Assembly (NCBI RefSeq): GCF_014696135.1
Contig: NZ_JACJPP010000028.1
Span: 1 to 56,139, forward strand
DNA: 56,139 nt
Reading direction: 5' to 3'
Origin: Nodosilinea sp. FACHB-141
GTDB lineage: Bacteria > Cyanobacteriota > Cyanobacteriia > Phormidesmidales > Phormidesmidaceae
The position numbers were made by a program, and so were the translations under genes. The notes below the pieces were generated by a model. The model was given only the letters and a program-made list of their open reading frames with translations, was not told the DNA's origin and ran no database searches. How positions within the stretch are numbered: the stretch's first letter is position 1; each line of letters starts with the position of its first letter. This document shows, piece after piece, positions 26,301-35,659 of this stretch.

Positions 26301-27075
26301 GCGTTCTTAAAAATTGTCCATAAGCCTCATAGCTCGGTCTCCACTGACCTACCTGCTCACTGTGCAAAATGGTTTCAGCATTATCCAAAATCAACAGACA
26401 CCGTTGCGATCGCAGATACTCCATCACCTTCGACAACTTTCCGTCCACCGTTGTAGGAATGACAGGATCGTCTCCGTGAAGCGGCATCAGAAATTTCAGC
26501 AGGCTAATCAGGAGGTCATCGAAGGAAGGGGCGTTGGCAAGTGATCGCCACACTATCACATCAAATTCAGACTGCATCTGCAGAGCTGCTTTGACGGCGA
26601 TCGTGCTTTTGCCAATTCCTCCAATTCCGAGCAGCCCAACCACACGGCAGCGGTCTACCACCATCCACTGCCACAGCTGCGCCAGCTCGGTTTCACGACC
26701 ATAAAACACAGAAGCATCGACAGCGCTATCCCAGTTTTGCTGAGGGTTCGCTGGCTGGCCAGACAACGCTTCCACCGATGCGATCGGAGAAATATGATCG
26801 GTCTTCGATAACTCCAATTCAAAAGATTGGAAGAGAATCTCCAACGACTGGCGATCGACCCCCAACTCACGCTTCAGAATTCGAGCCAGGGTATTAAGTG
26901 AAAGCCCCGTGCGTTCACTTAAATCTTCCTGGGTGAGCCGTTTACCCCAGTTCTTATCTGACTCTACCTGCTGCTTTGCCGCTTGAAACCGTTGCCAGCC
27001 ATGGGGTGACAGAACGACTCCCCTGGCCCGTGCAGAGGGCGCTCTACCGCGTCTGGGTTTTTGGGTCTTATCCAT
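23359..27075 (-). CDS. STAND NTPase: HTH, NB-ARC and WD40 propellers
   Basis: The 1238-residue product has an N-terminal helix-turn-helix at about 46-72 ([20 protein letters not shown]). NB-ARC follows with P-loop GIGGIGKST at 150-158, Walker [11 protein letters not shown], sensor [10 protein letters not shown] and the GNPLALKL motif. A helical ARC region ends in a few pentapeptide-like repeats ([17 protein letters not shown]). From about 580 to 1220 there are some 14 WD40 repeats, probably two propellers, with endings such as VRLWDVQSG. One repeat carries a 15-residue internal duplication (see findings). Such proteins bind a ligand through WD40 and oligomerise. Signalling, stress or defence roles are all possible. 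Confidence 0.92.
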   Translation of the reverse strand: MDKTQKPRRGRAPSARARGVVLSPHGWQRFQAAKQQVESDKNWGKRLTQEDLSERTGLSLNTLARILKRELGVDRQSLEILFQSFELELSKTDHISPIASVEALSGQPANPQQNWDSAVDASVFYGRETELAQLWQWMVVDRCRVVGLLGIGGIGKSTIAVKAALQMQSEFDVIVWRSLANAPSFDDLLISLLKFLMPLHGDDPVIPTTVDGKLSKVMEYLRSQRCLLILDNAETILHSEQVGQWRPSYEAYGQFLRTLGETSHQSCCLLTSREKPREIALLEGDQSVVRSLSLPGLTPDDGRAIFQQKGAFTGSQTEWQTLVNHYGGNPLALKLVASATQDLFDGSVAEVLTYLEQGVFVFEDIRDLLDRQFNRLSVEEQKILYWFAIHREPVAIAEIRENVIGAASQQTVPQQVNSLLRRSLLEKTDGLFFLQPVVMEYVTERLIQQVCTEFTTRQLDVWQSHSLIRVQAKDYIRTMQLRLILQPVMEWLLSAYRNLSEVENRARLLLAQQRSKYGAGYAAGNLINLLVQLKVDLQGSDFSELVVRQADLRQINLVGVNFQNSDLATSLFSETLGVPTSVDISPDGQVFAVGDINGFVYLWNVVSHQLIATFEGHRGGVWAVAFSPDGTTLASGGNDATVRLWDVQSGQCLWISKGHTSRIWSLSFSANRQWLASGSDDQTARVWNLQGDCLHVLKGHTKNVYSVHFSPNHPILASGSKDTSIRIWDVETGKCLNVLQGHSSGIRCVRYSPDGQHLASGGLDGCIQLWIHPPSSKTHSFNPEILLRGHTNWVQNIVFSPESDTLDWVRNIVFSPEGDTLVSSSDDGTLRLWNVQDGYCTNILGEQTVSALALAISTDGQTLISANQDRTVRLWQMPSGQSLKTLSGFTYGEHALSFGPVTVTAAQNQSDSASVGTGLPNQLLASSSSQAGTIYLWQWQVGREPLSSPPYKTLYRETSLISNVSFSPDGQTIATNGEDGSIFLWDVQTGQGDRWIAHDAPVLAVLFNPAGQTLASSSRDRTVRLWDVQTHQCLHVLQGHQSSMRTIAFDPQGRTLASGSYDQTIRLWDVQTGECLQVLEGHRGGVYALAFHPTEPILASGSFDQTIRLWDVQSGACSRILQGHTGIAFTVAISPDGQTIASGSDDQTVRLWSLKTGECLHTMAEHTSWISSVIFSPDSQILLSGSFDRTIKLWDVATGRCVKTVIGDRLYEGMNIQGAKGLTTAQQSILKALGAISR

Positions 27076-27217
27076 ATTAAACAGCCAAGAGTAGAAGGAG
27101 TAAACCTTCTCAGCGGAGTGCAGTAGCCCTGGGAGGGTATCAGGTTTTAGATCTTTAGCGTGTATTCCAGAGCAGCTTTGGTCAAATATCCGCCTTTAGG
27201 CGTAGAAGCACTGCCTT

Positions 27218-27312
27218 AGCTTATCTCAGTGCTTAACGCAGTGAACTTGAGTGTTCTGAATTGGGCGCAGGTTGAACAATAGGACCAACGGATGGGCACT
27301 AAGCCCTCCTTC
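27218..27312 (+). promoter_or_regulatory. Duplicated upstream region, copy 1 (before the NmrA-like gene)
   Basis: About 95 bases here match 32996-33090 closely, including the blocks TATCTCAGTGCTTAACGCA, GAACTTGAGTGTTCTGAATT and GGACCAACGGA, and end just before the start of the next gene in both cases. The shared core CTTAACNCANNGAACTTGNGTG also appears at 28299 and 29033. This may be a common promoter or operator for the 27-34 kb cluster. Confidence 0.6.
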
Positions 27313-27347
27313 CACCGCCTTCTACAAATGACAGAGAGAAACACGTT

Positions 27348-28226
27348 ATGACCCAGTCAACCCATACAGAACGGCTTATCTTAGTCACCGGCGCTACAGG
27401 CAATCAGGGCAGCGCGATCGCCCGTCATCTGTTGCAACGCGGCAATTTCAAGGTGCGTGCCTTGGTGCGTGACCCCAACAAGCCCGCTGCTCAAGCCCTC
27501 CAACAAGCAGGCGCAGAACTTGCCGTCGGAGACCTCAACGATCGCGCTTCCCTCGATCGCGCTTTGCAAGGTGCCTACGGCGTTTTTTCGCTACAGATCT
27601 TTCAAGATGGCTTAGACACCGAAATCCGTCAGGGCAAAATGGTTGCAGACGCGGCGAAAGCAGCGGGCATCCAGCACTTCGTCTACAGTTCGGTGGGTAG
27701 CGCCGAACGCAACACGGGTGTTCCCCACTTCGACAGCAAGTTTCAAGTCGAAGAATACATCCGAGCCAGCGAGTTGCCCTACACAATCCTGCGCCCCGTG
27801 TTCTTCTTCTACAACTACAACCTGCTGCGCCCGATGCTTGAGACCGGAAAGCTCTTTCAGCCATTGAGTCCTGAGACGAAGTTGCAGCAGCTTTCTGAAG
27901 AAGATTATGGGGAGATGGTCGCTGACGTATTCAATCGCCCCGCAGACTTCATGAAGGGCGAAATTGAACTGGCCAGTGTGGACATGACCATGCCAGAAAT
28001 CGCTGCTGCGTTCAGCCGTGTTTTAGGTAAACCCGTCGAATACCAACAAGTTCCGTTTGAAGCGTTTGAGCAGCAAATCGGAGAGGAGTTGACCATCATG
28101 TATCGCTGGTTTGAGAACGTTGGCTACGGGGCAGATCTAGCCCAGTTGAAGCGTGATTTTTCTGCACAGACCGACTTTGAATCTTATTTGCGCGATCACG
28201 GTTGGCAGAATCAGCCAGAAGCGTAG
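27348..28226 (+). CDS. NmrA-like NAD(P)-binding protein
   Basis: The 292-residue product has the Rossmann motif GATGNQGS at 15-22, then LVRDPNKPAAQALQQAGAEL, a YGVFSLQ segment and FVYSSVGSAERN, as in atypical short-chain dehydrogenases of the NmrA/HSCARG kind. These bind NADP(H) and act as redox sensors or reductases; the catalytic YxxxK is not clearly present. It is the first gene of a co-oriented redox/hydrolase cluster, behind the first copy of the duplicated upstream region. Confidence 0.88.
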   Translation: MTQSTHTERLILVTGATGNQGSAIARHLLQRGNFKVRALVRDPNKPAAQALQQAGAELAVGDLNDRASLDRALQGAYGVFSLQIFQDGLDTEIRQGKMVADAAKAAGIQHFVYSSVGSAERNTGVPHFDSKFQVEEYIRASELPYTILRPVFFFYNYNLLRPMLETGKLFQPLSPETKLQQLSEEDYGEMVADVFNRPADFMKGEIELASVDMTMPEIAAAFSRVLGKPVEYQQVPFEAFEQQIGEELTIMYRWFENVGYGADLAQLKRDFSAQTDFESYLRDHGWQNQPEA

Positions 28227-28290
28227 CCGATGTCGGGTCAATGGTTCTTTGAAACTACTCGCTATCGGAGGTAGCCACGCTTCACCCTTA

Positions 28291-28359
28291 AGTTGCAGCT
28301 TAACTCAACGAACTTGCGTGGGCTAAATGGAATATTTGTTGAAGAATGAGAACAACGAG
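28291..28359 (+). repeat. Second duplicated upstream region, copy 1
   Basis: About 70 bases match 29025-29092 in order and orientation, with blocks CTTAACTCAACGAACTTG, CGTGGGCTAAATGGAA and TTGAAGAATGAGAACAACGA. It lies before the YbjQ gene. The CTTAAC...GAACTTG.GTG core links it to the first repeat family. Confidence 0.6.
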
Positions 28360-28438
28360 GCAAAAGCCAATGCGGTAAAGACGGCTACCTCATTCCTAAC
28401 GTATTTTGAAACCATCGCTCTTTAAGGAGATCGAAACA

Positions 28439-28780
28439 GTGATTTTGACTACAACAGCCACGATTGAAGGCGAAAAGATTGTTGACTATTACGGGATAGT
28501 CAGTAGCGAAACTATCTTAGGCGCGAATATTCTCAAAGACTTTCTTGCAGCCATGCGTGACATGGTAGGTGGGCGCTCAGCGAGTTATGAGAAATCCCTT
28601 AGAGCAGCTAAAGAGACCGCCCTAAAAGAGCTGACTGAGCAAGCAGAAACCTTAGGTGCAAACGCTGTGATTGGCATCGCCTTAGACTACGAAACAATTG
28701 ATTCTGGCGGTGGCAGCAGTATGTTGATGGTTGCCGTGAGTGGAACGGCTGTACGCTATCATGAGCTTCAAACCGTTTAG
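28439..28780 (+). CDS. YbjQ/UPF0145 family protein
   Basis: The start is GTG 28439, chosen because AAGGAG lies nine bases upstream; a longer TTG start at 28406 would run through that site. The product is 113 residues, close to the family length of about 105-110. It shows the YbjQ pattern: an N-terminal [20 protein letters not shown], then [20 protein letters not shown], and [11 protein letters not shown]. Members form small decamers and some have been linked to metal binding; the physiological role is unclear. Confidence 0.88.
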   Translation: MILTTTATIEGEKIVDYYGIVSSETILGANILKDFLAAMRDMVGGRSASYEKSLRAAKETALKELTEQAETLGANAVIGIALDYETIDSGGGSSMLMVAVSGTAVRYHELQTV

Positions 28781-29024
28781 GAGCAAACGTTTCAAGGAAA
28801 GTCGAGCACCAAGTGATAAGGGAATCGAGGGGGAATAGGGGAGAACTCACTCCCCCACCTTTCCCAGCCAAAAGATGCCATAAAAAGTAAATTATCTCTC
28901 TTCTGTTGCCTCAGAAAAAGTGAATGCTTTATCTCTTCGTGGCATGGCAACTAGAAAAAGACATTTTACGAGTGCAACTCAAGCATTACAAATTTTATCT
29001 GGCGAAAGTGGCAAAAGAGGAATA

Positions 29025-29092
29025 AATTGCGGCTTAACTCAAAGAACTTGCGTGGGCTAAATGGAACGTTTGTTGAAGAATGAGAACAACGA
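29025..29092 (+). repeat. Second duplicated upstream region, copy 2
   Basis: This matches 28291-28359 and precedes the alpha/beta hydrolase at 29159. It has CTTAACTCAAAGAACTTG and the same GAAGAATGAGAACAACGA end. The rest of the 28781-29158 gap is AT-rich and holds no gene that I can support. Confidence 0.6.
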
Positions 29093-29158
29093 AATAAATG
29101 TCGAGTTAACGCCTTCGTTCGCATTAAACCCAACCCATATTAATTGAGGAAAAATCCC

Positions 29159-29983
29159 ATGAGCACAATCACAACGCAAGATGGCACACAGATTTATTAC
29201 AAAGATTGGGGTGCAGGACAACCCGTTGTCTTTAGCCACGGGTGGCCTCTAAATTCTGATAGCTGGGAAGCTCAAATGCTGTTTTTAGCAGACCACGGGT
29301 TTCGGGCGATCGCTCATGATCGTCGCGGCCATGGACGCTCAAGTCAGCCATGGAACGGCAACGAGATGAATACCTATGCCGACGACCTGGCTACGCTGAT
29401 CGAAACCCTAGACCTCACCGATGCCACACTGATTGGCTTTTCGACCGGCGGCGGCGAAGTGGCCCGCTACATTGGCCGCCACGGCACCAGCCGAGTCGCC
29501 AAAGCGGCACTGATCTCAGCGGTACCCCCGCTCATGGTGAAAACAGAGGCCAATCCCGATGGCTTGCCCATTGAGGTGTTTGACGGTCTGCGGGAGGGCT
29601 CCATCGCCGATCGCTCACAGCTCTATCGCGACCTGGCTAGCGGCCCCTTCTTTGGATTTAATCGTCCTGGGGCCAAGGTTTCCCAGGGCATGATTGACTG
29701 GTTCTGGCTCCAGGGCATGCAGGCGGGACACAAGAACGCGTTCGACAGTATCAAAGCCTTTTCTGAAACCGATTTCACCGAAGATCTGAAGAAGTTCGAC
29801 GTGCCCACACTTATCCTCCACGGTGACGATGACCAGATTGTGCCGATTGGAGCCGCTGCGATCGCTGCCGCCAAGCTGGTGAAGCATTCCACCCTGAAAA
29901 TTTATCCTGGCGCACCCCACGGTCTGACCGACACGCACAAAGAACAACTCAACAACGACCTTCTATCGTTCCTCAAAGACTGA
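29159..29983 (+). CDS. Alpha/beta hydrolase of the non-haem chloroperoxidase type
   Basis: The ATG at 29159, preceded by TTGAGGAAAAA, gives 274 residues. The N-terminus [20 protein letters not shown] and oxyanion segment FSHGWPLN are typical of cofactor-free chloroperoxidases and arylesterases. The triad is Ser95 (GFSTGGGE), Asp225 (HGDDDQIVP) and His254 ([10 protein letters not shown]). It would hydrolyse esters and may catalyse perhydrolysis. It is complete, cytosolic and behind its own copy of the duplicated upstream region. Confidence 0.92.
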   Translation: MSTITTQDGTQIYYKDWGAGQPVVFSHGWPLNSDSWEAQMLFLADHGFRAIAHDRRGHGRSSQPWNGNEMNTYADDLATLIETLDLTDATLIGFSTGGGEVARYIGRHGTSRVAKAALISAVPPLMVKTEANPDGLPIEVFDGLREGSIADRSQLYRDLASGPFFGFNRPGAKVSQGMIDWFWLQGMQAGHKNAFDSIKAFSETDFTEDLKKFDVPTLILHGDDDQIVPIGAAAIAAAKLVKHSTLKIYPGAPHGLTDTHKEQLNNDLLSFLKD

Positions 29984-30106
29984 TGCCGGACGTTGCGGTG
30001 AGACATCGTTCTCAAAAGAAACGAACCCCAGTGTAAGTACGGGCAATTATTCGCCGCAGGCATTGGGGACTGTATTCAAAAAAATTCAACTTTAGGAGTA
30101 GAACCC

Positions 30107-31111
30107 ATGAGATTAAAGCCGATCAATCAGCAAGTAGTCGCCATCGTTGGCGCTTCCAGTGGAATTGGCAGAGAGACTGCCCTGCGGTTTGCCAAAAAAG
30201 GAGCAAAGGTTGTTGTTGCTGCTCGTAGCGAGTTTGGGTTGGCAACGTTGGTGAATCAGATTAAAGAGTTGGGCGGAGACGCGATCGCCGTCACTGCCGA
30301 TGTCAGCGAATTTGAACAGGTGAAAGCGATCGCCGATCAGGCCATTGCCACTTACGGGCGACTCGATACCTGGGTACATGTCTCTGGAACCAGCGTTGTT
30401 GCACCGTTTGACCAAGTCACACCGGAAGAATTTAGAAGAGTCATTGACGTCAACCTAAATGGGCAGGCCTATGGCGCGATGGTGGCTTTACCACACCTCA
30501 AACAGGGCGGCGGCGCACTCATTCATGTTTCCTCGTTAGCGGCGAGGGTGCCGTTTCCCCTGCAAAGTCCCTATGCAGCTTCCAAGCATGGCATAGCAGG
30601 CTTTTTAGACTCTCTGCGAATTGAATTGCAGCACCAAAAACAGCCGATCAGCGTCACGAATGTGATGCCCGCCATCACGAATACTCCCATTTTCAACAAA
30701 ATTCGGACAAAGATGGGCGTAAAGCCGGCTGGGTTACCGCCCTACAACAAACCCAGCACCGTTGCCGATGCCATTCTATATGTGGCTGAGCATCCTACCC
30801 GCGACTTTGTTGTAGGTGATATAGGGCGAGTATTAGAGATGCTGCAACGCATTGCCCCGGCAATTGTCGATCGCTTATTTCTTCAGGTTGGCTTTACTGC
30901 TCAACTGACCGGTGGGCCACAATCGCCAGATGCACCCGACAACCTATATGCTCCGCTCTCTGGCTACGACGTTGTAGAGGGCGACTTTGGCAAGTTGAGC
31001 GTACCCAGCTTCACGGATTGGCTCGATCGCAATCCACCTATCAAATGGAGCGCAATCACAGTAACTGCTGCCAGCGGATTGATTGCCATGCTGGGAGGCA
31101 TTTCAGGTTAA
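30107..31111 (+). CDS. Short-chain dehydrogenase with C-terminal extension
   Basis: The 334-residue product has the classic SDR motifs: cofactor site GASSGIG at 15-21, NAG-equivalent HVSGTS near 91-96, catalytic Ser near 142, and Tyr156/Lys160 in YAASK. The first basic residues after the second strand (ARS) suggest NADP preference. An extra 80 residues after the core include FLQVGFTAQLTGG and a hydrophobic C-terminal tail (ITVTAASGLIAMLGG) that may touch the membrane. RBS AGGAG lies 12 bases upstream of the ATG. Confidence 0.92.
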   Translation: MRLKPINQQVVAIVGASSGIGRETALRFAKKGAKVVVAARSEFGLATLVNQIKELGGDAIAVTADVSEFEQVKAIADQAIATYGRLDTWVHVSGTSVVAPFDQVTPEEFRRVIDVNLNGQAYGAMVALPHLKQGGGALIHVSSLAARVPFPLQSPYAASKHGIAGFLDSLRIELQHQKQPISVTNVMPAITNTPIFNKIRTKMGVKPAGLPPYNKPSTVADAILYVAEHPTRDFVVGDIGRVLEMLQRIAPAIVDRLFLQVGFTAQLTGGPQSPDAPDNLYAPLSGYDVVEGDFGKLSVPSFTDWLDRNPPIKWSAITVTAASGLIAMLGGISG

Positions 31112-31265
31112 AGACCGTGTTGTTATGGTGTCGCAACCAAGCATGGCGTGACGGTTGATTCCACGTTAGTCCATACGGTTGCGATCGACTAACTTAAACC
31201 AATGGCACGTTTTAATTTTCCCTTATTTGCAACTCGACACAAACAGTATTTTGGAGAGAACAATT

Positions 31266-31937
31266 GTGAAAGATTACAGGTCGATGGGGCTTGAAGGCAT
31301 ACTTCAAGAAGCTTACACAGTTAAAATTAGCGAGTATATTAGCAGCGGCTGGAACACATTCAAGAAAAATCCTGTTGAGTTTGCTGGCTTTACACTTGTG
31401 TTTTTCTTGATTAATGTTGCGATCGCCAGAGTTAGCCAGTCCATTACTCTCGAAGGGTTCATCAGCCTCTTCATTTCTGCTCCCTTAAATGCAGGATTTT
31501 TAATCGTGGCATTTAAGCTTCTGAAAAATCGCGCTACAACGTTTGGTGATTTCTTCAGGGGGTTCAATAACTACCTGCCGCTTCTCCTGGTCAGCCTCGT
31601 TTCTAGCCTAATGATTGGCATTGGGTTATTACTGTTCCTCGTTCCTGGTATTTACCTCGCAGTCGCCTATATCTTTGCACTGCCCTTAGTACTCGAAAGA
31701 AAGATGAATTTCTGGGTTGGAATGGAGTTTAGCCGCAAGCTAGTCTCTAAGAATTGGTTGTCTTTCCTGAGTTTTTCTTTTGTGTTGTTACTACTAAATC
31801 TAGCGGGTGTTTTGCTGCTAGGTGTGGGCCTGCTCGTGACGATTCCGGTCAGTGCTTGTGCGATCGCTGCCGCCTATGAAGATATTGTGGGCTTAGCACC
31901 TAGCAGTTCTGATTTTGAAGGCGGGGTTAGTGCATAA
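31266..31937 (+). CDS. Polytopic membrane protein of unknown function
   Basis: I place the start at GTG 31266 because TTGGAGAGAAC precedes it. The 223-residue product has about six hydrophobic segments, including FAGFTLVFFLINVAIA, LLLVSLVSSLMIGIGLLLFL and VLLLLNLAGVLLLGVGLLV, with ISEYISSGWNTFKKNP before the first. This resembles the glycerophosphoryl-diester-phosphodiesterase membrane-domain/DUF975-like proteins of Gram-positive and cyanobacterial genomes, but I cannot name it firmly. It is co-oriented with the cluster. Confidence 0.75.
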   Translation: MKDYRSMGLEGILQEAYTVKISEYISSGWNTFKKNPVEFAGFTLVFFLINVAIARVSQSITLEGFISLFISAPLNAGFLIVAFKLLKNRATTFGDFFRGFNNYLPLLLVSLVSSLMIGIGLLLFLVPGIYLAVAYIFALPLVLERKMNFWVGMEFSRKLVSKNWLSFLSFSFVLLLLNLAGVLLLGVGLLVTIPVSACAIAAAYEDIVGLAPSSSDFEGGVSA

Positions 31938-32071
31938 GTGCTTTGGCTAGGCAAATCTGCTTAAAGAAGGCGAATGTTTTTTGACCAATCGCCTTCTTTA
32001 TCTACACCACTCGATGGCAGATTTCAATTTTCTCTTACTGTCAGTTCAATGCCAATAATGGTAGAAAAGCT

Positions 32072-33028
32072 ATGAACGTTAATTCGCAGACTGATGTTTT
32101 TGATGTCATCATCGTTGGTGGTGGCCCAGCAGGTTTGACTGCCGCCTTGATGCTCGGACGAGCCTGCAAGCGGGTCTTGGTCTGTGATGCTGGAAGGCCA
32201 CGCAATCAAGTTGCTCATGCCGCCCATGGTTTCTTTTCTAGAGATGGAATTTCACCTACAGAACTGCTGCAAATTGGACGAGAGCAACTGCAGCCGTATG
32301 AGGAGGTTGAAATTCAAGTGGGCGAAGTGGTCGATGCTCAAAAACTAGGCGATCGCTTTCAAGTGACCCTGAGTAATGGCAACCAGTTTGTCAGTCGCAA
32401 GCTACTGCTGGCTACGGGTATGAAAGATTCACTTCCGGCAATTGACGGGTTTGCAGAACTCTGGGGTAGCAGTATTTTCCACTGTCCTTACTGTCATGGG
32501 TGGGAAGTGCGAGGTCAGCCTTTAGCAATCTATGGCAAAGGCAAGATCGCACTTGAAATGACATTCATGCTGACCAGCTGGAGCCGCGATTTAGTGATCT
32601 GTTCAGATGGTCCTGCTGAATTAACCTATGAGCAACGACAGCAGTTGTCAAATTGGGGAGTTCAGCTCCGCGAAGAAAAAATTGCCCGACTCGAATATCA
32701 AGACGACAAACTGACAGGAATCGTCTTCACAAACAATGAGGTGCTGCCCCGTCGCGGTATATTGCTGCGCCCTCCATCTCATCAGCACAGCTATCTAGCC
32801 ACAAAGTTAGGCTATATCCCTGGCAGCGATGACATTGTACAAGTGGATGAGAGTAAGCAAACCTCGATTCCAGGGCTCTATGCGGTGGGCGATATGTCTA
32901 GCCCTTATTCACAGATCGCCGTAGCTGTCGCAAGTGGGACGCTCGCTGCTGTTTCTATCAATCACACTTTGACTGAAGAAAATTTGGTTCATCTCAGCTT
33001 ATCTCAGTGCTTAACGCAGGGAACTTGA
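32072..33028 (+). CDS. Thioredoxin-reductase-like NAD(P)/FAD oxidoreductase
   Basis: The 318-residue product has FAD-binding GGGPAGLT at 16-23, a CPYC pair at 138-141 (FHCPYCHGWEVRG), an NADP-domain segment and the late FAD motif GLYAVGDMSSP. The CxxC and pattern match TrxB-like flavoproteins of about 300-330 residues. However, the second nucleotide site near 150 (AIYGKGKIALEM) lacks the usual GGGxxAxE, so NADPH may not be its donor. The last 11 residues come from the duplicated upstream region (32996-33090), so the natural C-terminus appears replaced. It lies in the redox cluster. Confidence 0.88.
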   Translation: MNVNSQTDVFDVIIVGGGPAGLTAALMLGRACKRVLVCDAGRPRNQVAHAAHGFFSRDGISPTELLQIGREQLQPYEEVEIQVGEVVDAQKLGDRFQVTLSNGNQFVSRKLLLATGMKDSLPAIDGFAELWGSSIFHCPYCHGWEVRGQPLAIYGKGKIALEMTFMLTSWSRDLVICSDGPAELTYEQRQQLSNWGVQLREEKIARLEYQDDKLTGIVFTNNEVLPRRGILLRPPSHQHSYLATKLGYIPGSDDIVQVDESKQTSIPGLYAVGDMSSPYSQIAVAVASGTLAAVSINHTLTEENLVHLSLSQCLTQGT

Positions 33029-33090
33029 GTGTTCTGAATTGGGGTCCCGCTGAATAATGGGACCAACGGACAAGCACTAAGCCCTCTTTC
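32996..33090 (+). promoter_or_regulatory. Duplicated upstream region, copy 2 (before the secreted hydrolase)
   Basis: The sequence matches 27218-27312. Its first 33 bases lie inside the 3' end of the flavoprotein gene and supply that gene's last codons and stop. The remainder is the leader of the gene at 33109. Confidence 0.6.
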
Positions 33091-33108
33091 GATAGCGAGA
33101 AAACAAAC

Positions 33109-33927
33109 ATGAACGTGCCTCCCCTTAGAAGCGGCAGCCGCTTGCTTTTGATCGCCGGACTCTTTTTAGGAACCACTCTAATCACTTCATTAGGAGCTGT
33201 CATGAACACCACAAGCGCACAAAACATCAAACCCACCATCGTTCTCGTTCACGGTGCATTCGCCGAGTCGTCTAGCTGGAATGGCGTCTTGACCCAGCTC
33301 AACGAGAAAGGTTACCCAACCGTTGCTGTAGCCAATCCTCTACGCAGCGTGAAGAGCGATGCGGACTATGTTGCCAGTGTCCTCAAGAGCATCGAGGGGC
33401 CCACAGTGTTGGTCGGACACTCCTATGGCGGTGCCGTCATCACTAACGTGGTCGGCAACGAGAATGTGAAGGCACTCGTCTACGTTGCGGCTTTTGCCCC
33501 AGATGCCGGTGAGACGGCCGTCGAACTCTCAGGACGTTATCCTGGCAGCACCCTCGGGCCTGCGCTAGCACCACCCGTTGCCACTCCGGATGGCGGCAAC
33601 GATCTCTATATTCAGCAAGACAAGTTCCACGCTCAGTTTGCGGCGGATGTGCCGGCCGCCGCTGCACAGCTAATGGCTAGCACCCAGCGACCGATCACAG
33701 AAGCTGCTCTTAACGAAGCCTCGGGTACACCGGCTTGGCAGTCCATCCCGTCCTGGTTCATCTATGGCGATCGCGACTTGAATATTCCGGCAGCCGCCCT
33801 CGCGTTCATGGCGGAGCGCGCCAACTCCAAGGAAACGGTGGTCGTCAGTGGCGCATCCCATGTCGTGATGGTTTCTCATCCAGATGCCGTCGCCAGACTC
33901 ATAGAGCACGCTGTAACAGCTGAGTAG
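33109..33927 (+). CDS. Alpha/beta hydrolase with signal peptide
   Basis: The 272-residue product starts with a basic then hydrophobic segment (LLLIAGLFLGTTLITSLGA, 12-30) that reads as a signal peptide with a cut site near TSAQ (35-38), so it is probably exported. The catalytic triad is Ser105 (VGHSYGG), an Asp near 223 (YGDRDLNIP) and His251 (GASHVVM). The pattern matches short secreted or periplasmic esterases of the AB-hydrolase-6 group. It is preceded by copy 2 of the duplicated upstream region. Confidence 0.92.
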   Translation: MNVPPLRSGSRLLLIAGLFLGTTLITSLGAVMNTTSAQNIKPTIVLVHGAFAESSSWNGVLTQLNEKGYPTVAVANPLRSVKSDADYVASVLKSIEGPTVLVGHSYGGAVITNVVGNENVKALVYVAAFAPDAGETAVELSGRYPGSTLGPALAPPVATPDGGNDLYIQQDKFHAQFAADVPAAAAQLMASTQRPITEAALNEASGTPAWQSIPSWFIYGDRDLNIPAAALAFMAERANSKETVVVSGASHVVMVSHPDAVARLIEHAVTAE

Positions 33928-34008
33928 AGAAAGTAGCAGATCAATGGTTAAGGCTGTTTCACCTTAATCATTGACCTATTTTGCAATCCACCCCAAACAG
34001 GTACCACG

Positions 34009-34632
34009 ATGAATGTTTTAGTAATTGGAGCAGCGGGCAAGACGGGAAGACAGGTAGTAGACCAGGCCGTTGCCGCTGGCCACAGCGTGACGGCCTTTGT
34101 CCGCGATAGTGCCCGATACAACGCTCCACCCAATGTTCGTGTTCTCACTGGGGATGCAACCGATCAAGCGACAATAGCCCACGCAACAGCCGGTCAGGAC
34201 GCTGTGATCGATACCGTCGGCGGCAAAACACCGTGGCGGAAGACGGCGATCGAACAACAGGTTGCTCGCGCCGTCGTCGCAGCCGCCAAGCAGCACGGCA
34301 CAAGCCGAATCATCGCGATCTCAGCGCTAGGCGTGGGAGACAGCAAGGCGCAGGCATCACTACCGTTCAGGCTTTTGTTGCTGCCCACCTTCCTGCGTGG
34401 CTCTACAGCAGATAAGACAGCCATGGAGCAGGCGATCGCCCAGGCGGAAGTTCCTTATGTGCTAGTTCGACCTGCCGTGTTGAACGACCAGCCAGCTGTC
34501 GGCTCCGTGCGCGTGCTCGCAGGCGTAGAGAAGGGCCGACAGATAAGCCGCGCCGATCTGGCTGCGTTTGTCGTCGAGCAGCTGGTTACAGACACCTATG
34601 TGAATCGGGCCGTCACAATTGCCAATCGCTAA
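34009..34632 (+). CDS. NAD(P)-binding protein of the NmrA/flavin-reductase-like type
   Basis: The 207-residue product begins MNVLVIGAAGKTGRQVVDQA with the glycine-rich loop at 7-14. It then shows VTAFVRDSARYN, ALLTGDATD-like VLTGDATDQ, IIAISALGVGD and VLVRPAVLND, as in BlvrB/SAV-type NAD(P)H-binding reductases. It is the last gene of the redox/hydrolase cluster, following the hydrolase by about 80 bases. Substrate unknown. Confidence 0.88.
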   Translation: MNVLVIGAAGKTGRQVVDQAVAAGHSVTAFVRDSARYNAPPNVRVLTGDATDQATIAHATAGQDAVIDTVGGKTPWRKTAIEQQVARAVVAAAKQHGTSRIIAISALGVGDSKAQASLPFRLLLLPTFLRGSTADKTAMEQAIAQAEVPYVLVRPAVLNDQPAVGSVRVLAGVEKGRQISRADLAAFVVEQLVTDTYVNRAVTIANR

Positions 34633-34739
34633 CGTAGTGTGCTCATTGGCAACGATGTGGATGCGCTGAAGTGTACTGCAAATAGTTTGACAACGATTGC
34701 TCGTGGTTTAGGCAAAAAAGACGTGGTGCCCGCTTTGGC

Positions 34740-34895
34740 TTAAGACCGGTAGATGTACGGCGCTTCTAACTCACCAGGCTGGCCATAGTAGGGCGCCAGA
34801 TATAGGTCGATGGCTAAGCAACGGAGATGATTCACGATGTCTGGCAGCGAACAGCTCGAGAAGGCTACGTTCAGATGCTTCTCTGCAGTGGCCAT
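34740..34895 (-). CDS. Short unknown frame, possibly a gene fragment (51 aa)
   Basis: From ATG 34895 the frame reads MATAEKHLNVAFSS, then LPDIVNHLRCLAIDLYLAPY and a Gly/Glu-rich end. The upstream sequence in the same direction still looks protein-like (HTAQQLTEVLIGNYLH) but contains a stop, so this may be the C-terminal piece of a broken gene. Family unknown. Confidence 0.3.
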   Translation of the reverse strand: MATAEKHLNVAFSSCSLPDIVNHLRCLAIDLYLAPYYGQPGELEAPYIYRS

Positions 34896-35545
34896 ATCCT
34901 CAAGTTGTCTAGGTGGCTAATGAAGGTAGTTGCCTATGAGCACCTCCGTCAGTTGCTGGGCGGTATGCTCATGCTGTCATAACGACTCGCCGCCGACAGC
35001 AACACTTCATACAGTAAGACGCTTACAAGACAGCAAATATTGCTCAGTCTAGTTGTCCCGCGCCGCAACCCATCAACGACAAAATGGGCATTTCAGCGAT
35101 TTCTAATCCATGAAAACTCGTTGGGTTTGGCAACTGGCACACAGGACTGTAGTCCCGATTTAGGCCAAAATTTTGGTCTACTGGCACACAGGTATTTTTA
35201 CTCAGCCTCTCGACCGCCTTTTAGACTGAGCTTGAGACAGGTTTCAAGGTGCCATCGGGTGATGGTGGCCACGTAGCGCTCGCGCTGTTGCCATGAAGGA
35301 TAGGGTATCGGTTACCAGTAGTGAATGGGCCACGCCTTATACTGATGTTCTACGCCTAACGCTCAACAGCAAAACAGAATGTAGTAAACGACTGCTTCAG
35401 TAAGCTTTGTAAATCATATAAAACAGATTATAAGGTATCTATAAAACGACAAAGTTGTTCAATCTATTGGCCCATGCTAAAAATACTAAAAGAGCTTGAG
35501 TTGATGATTTCAAGAAAGTTAACCAATTTCCTTCAGACAATCACG

Positions 35546-35586
35546 ATCGCTGAAACCCCTGCACCTCAAGGGTTTCAGCGATTTTT
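35546..35586 (+). terminator. Strong Rho-independent terminator with no obvious gene
   Basis: ATCGCTGAAACCC and GGGTTTCAGCGAT form a perfect 13-base stem with an 11-base loop, followed by TTTTT. No upstream gene is recognisable within 800 bases, which suggests a lost gene or an untranslated RNA ending here. Confidence 0.65.
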
Positions 35587-35659
35587 GACGGGTTGACATA
35601 TAGCAAATATTCAGACCTCTACAATCCTTGTCTGATGGGTAATTTTATTTTAGAAAATT

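Noticed and set aside
35584..35635. Promoter TTGACA...TACAAT
   Set aside because: The two boxes are separated by about 21 bases, longer than the usual 16-18.
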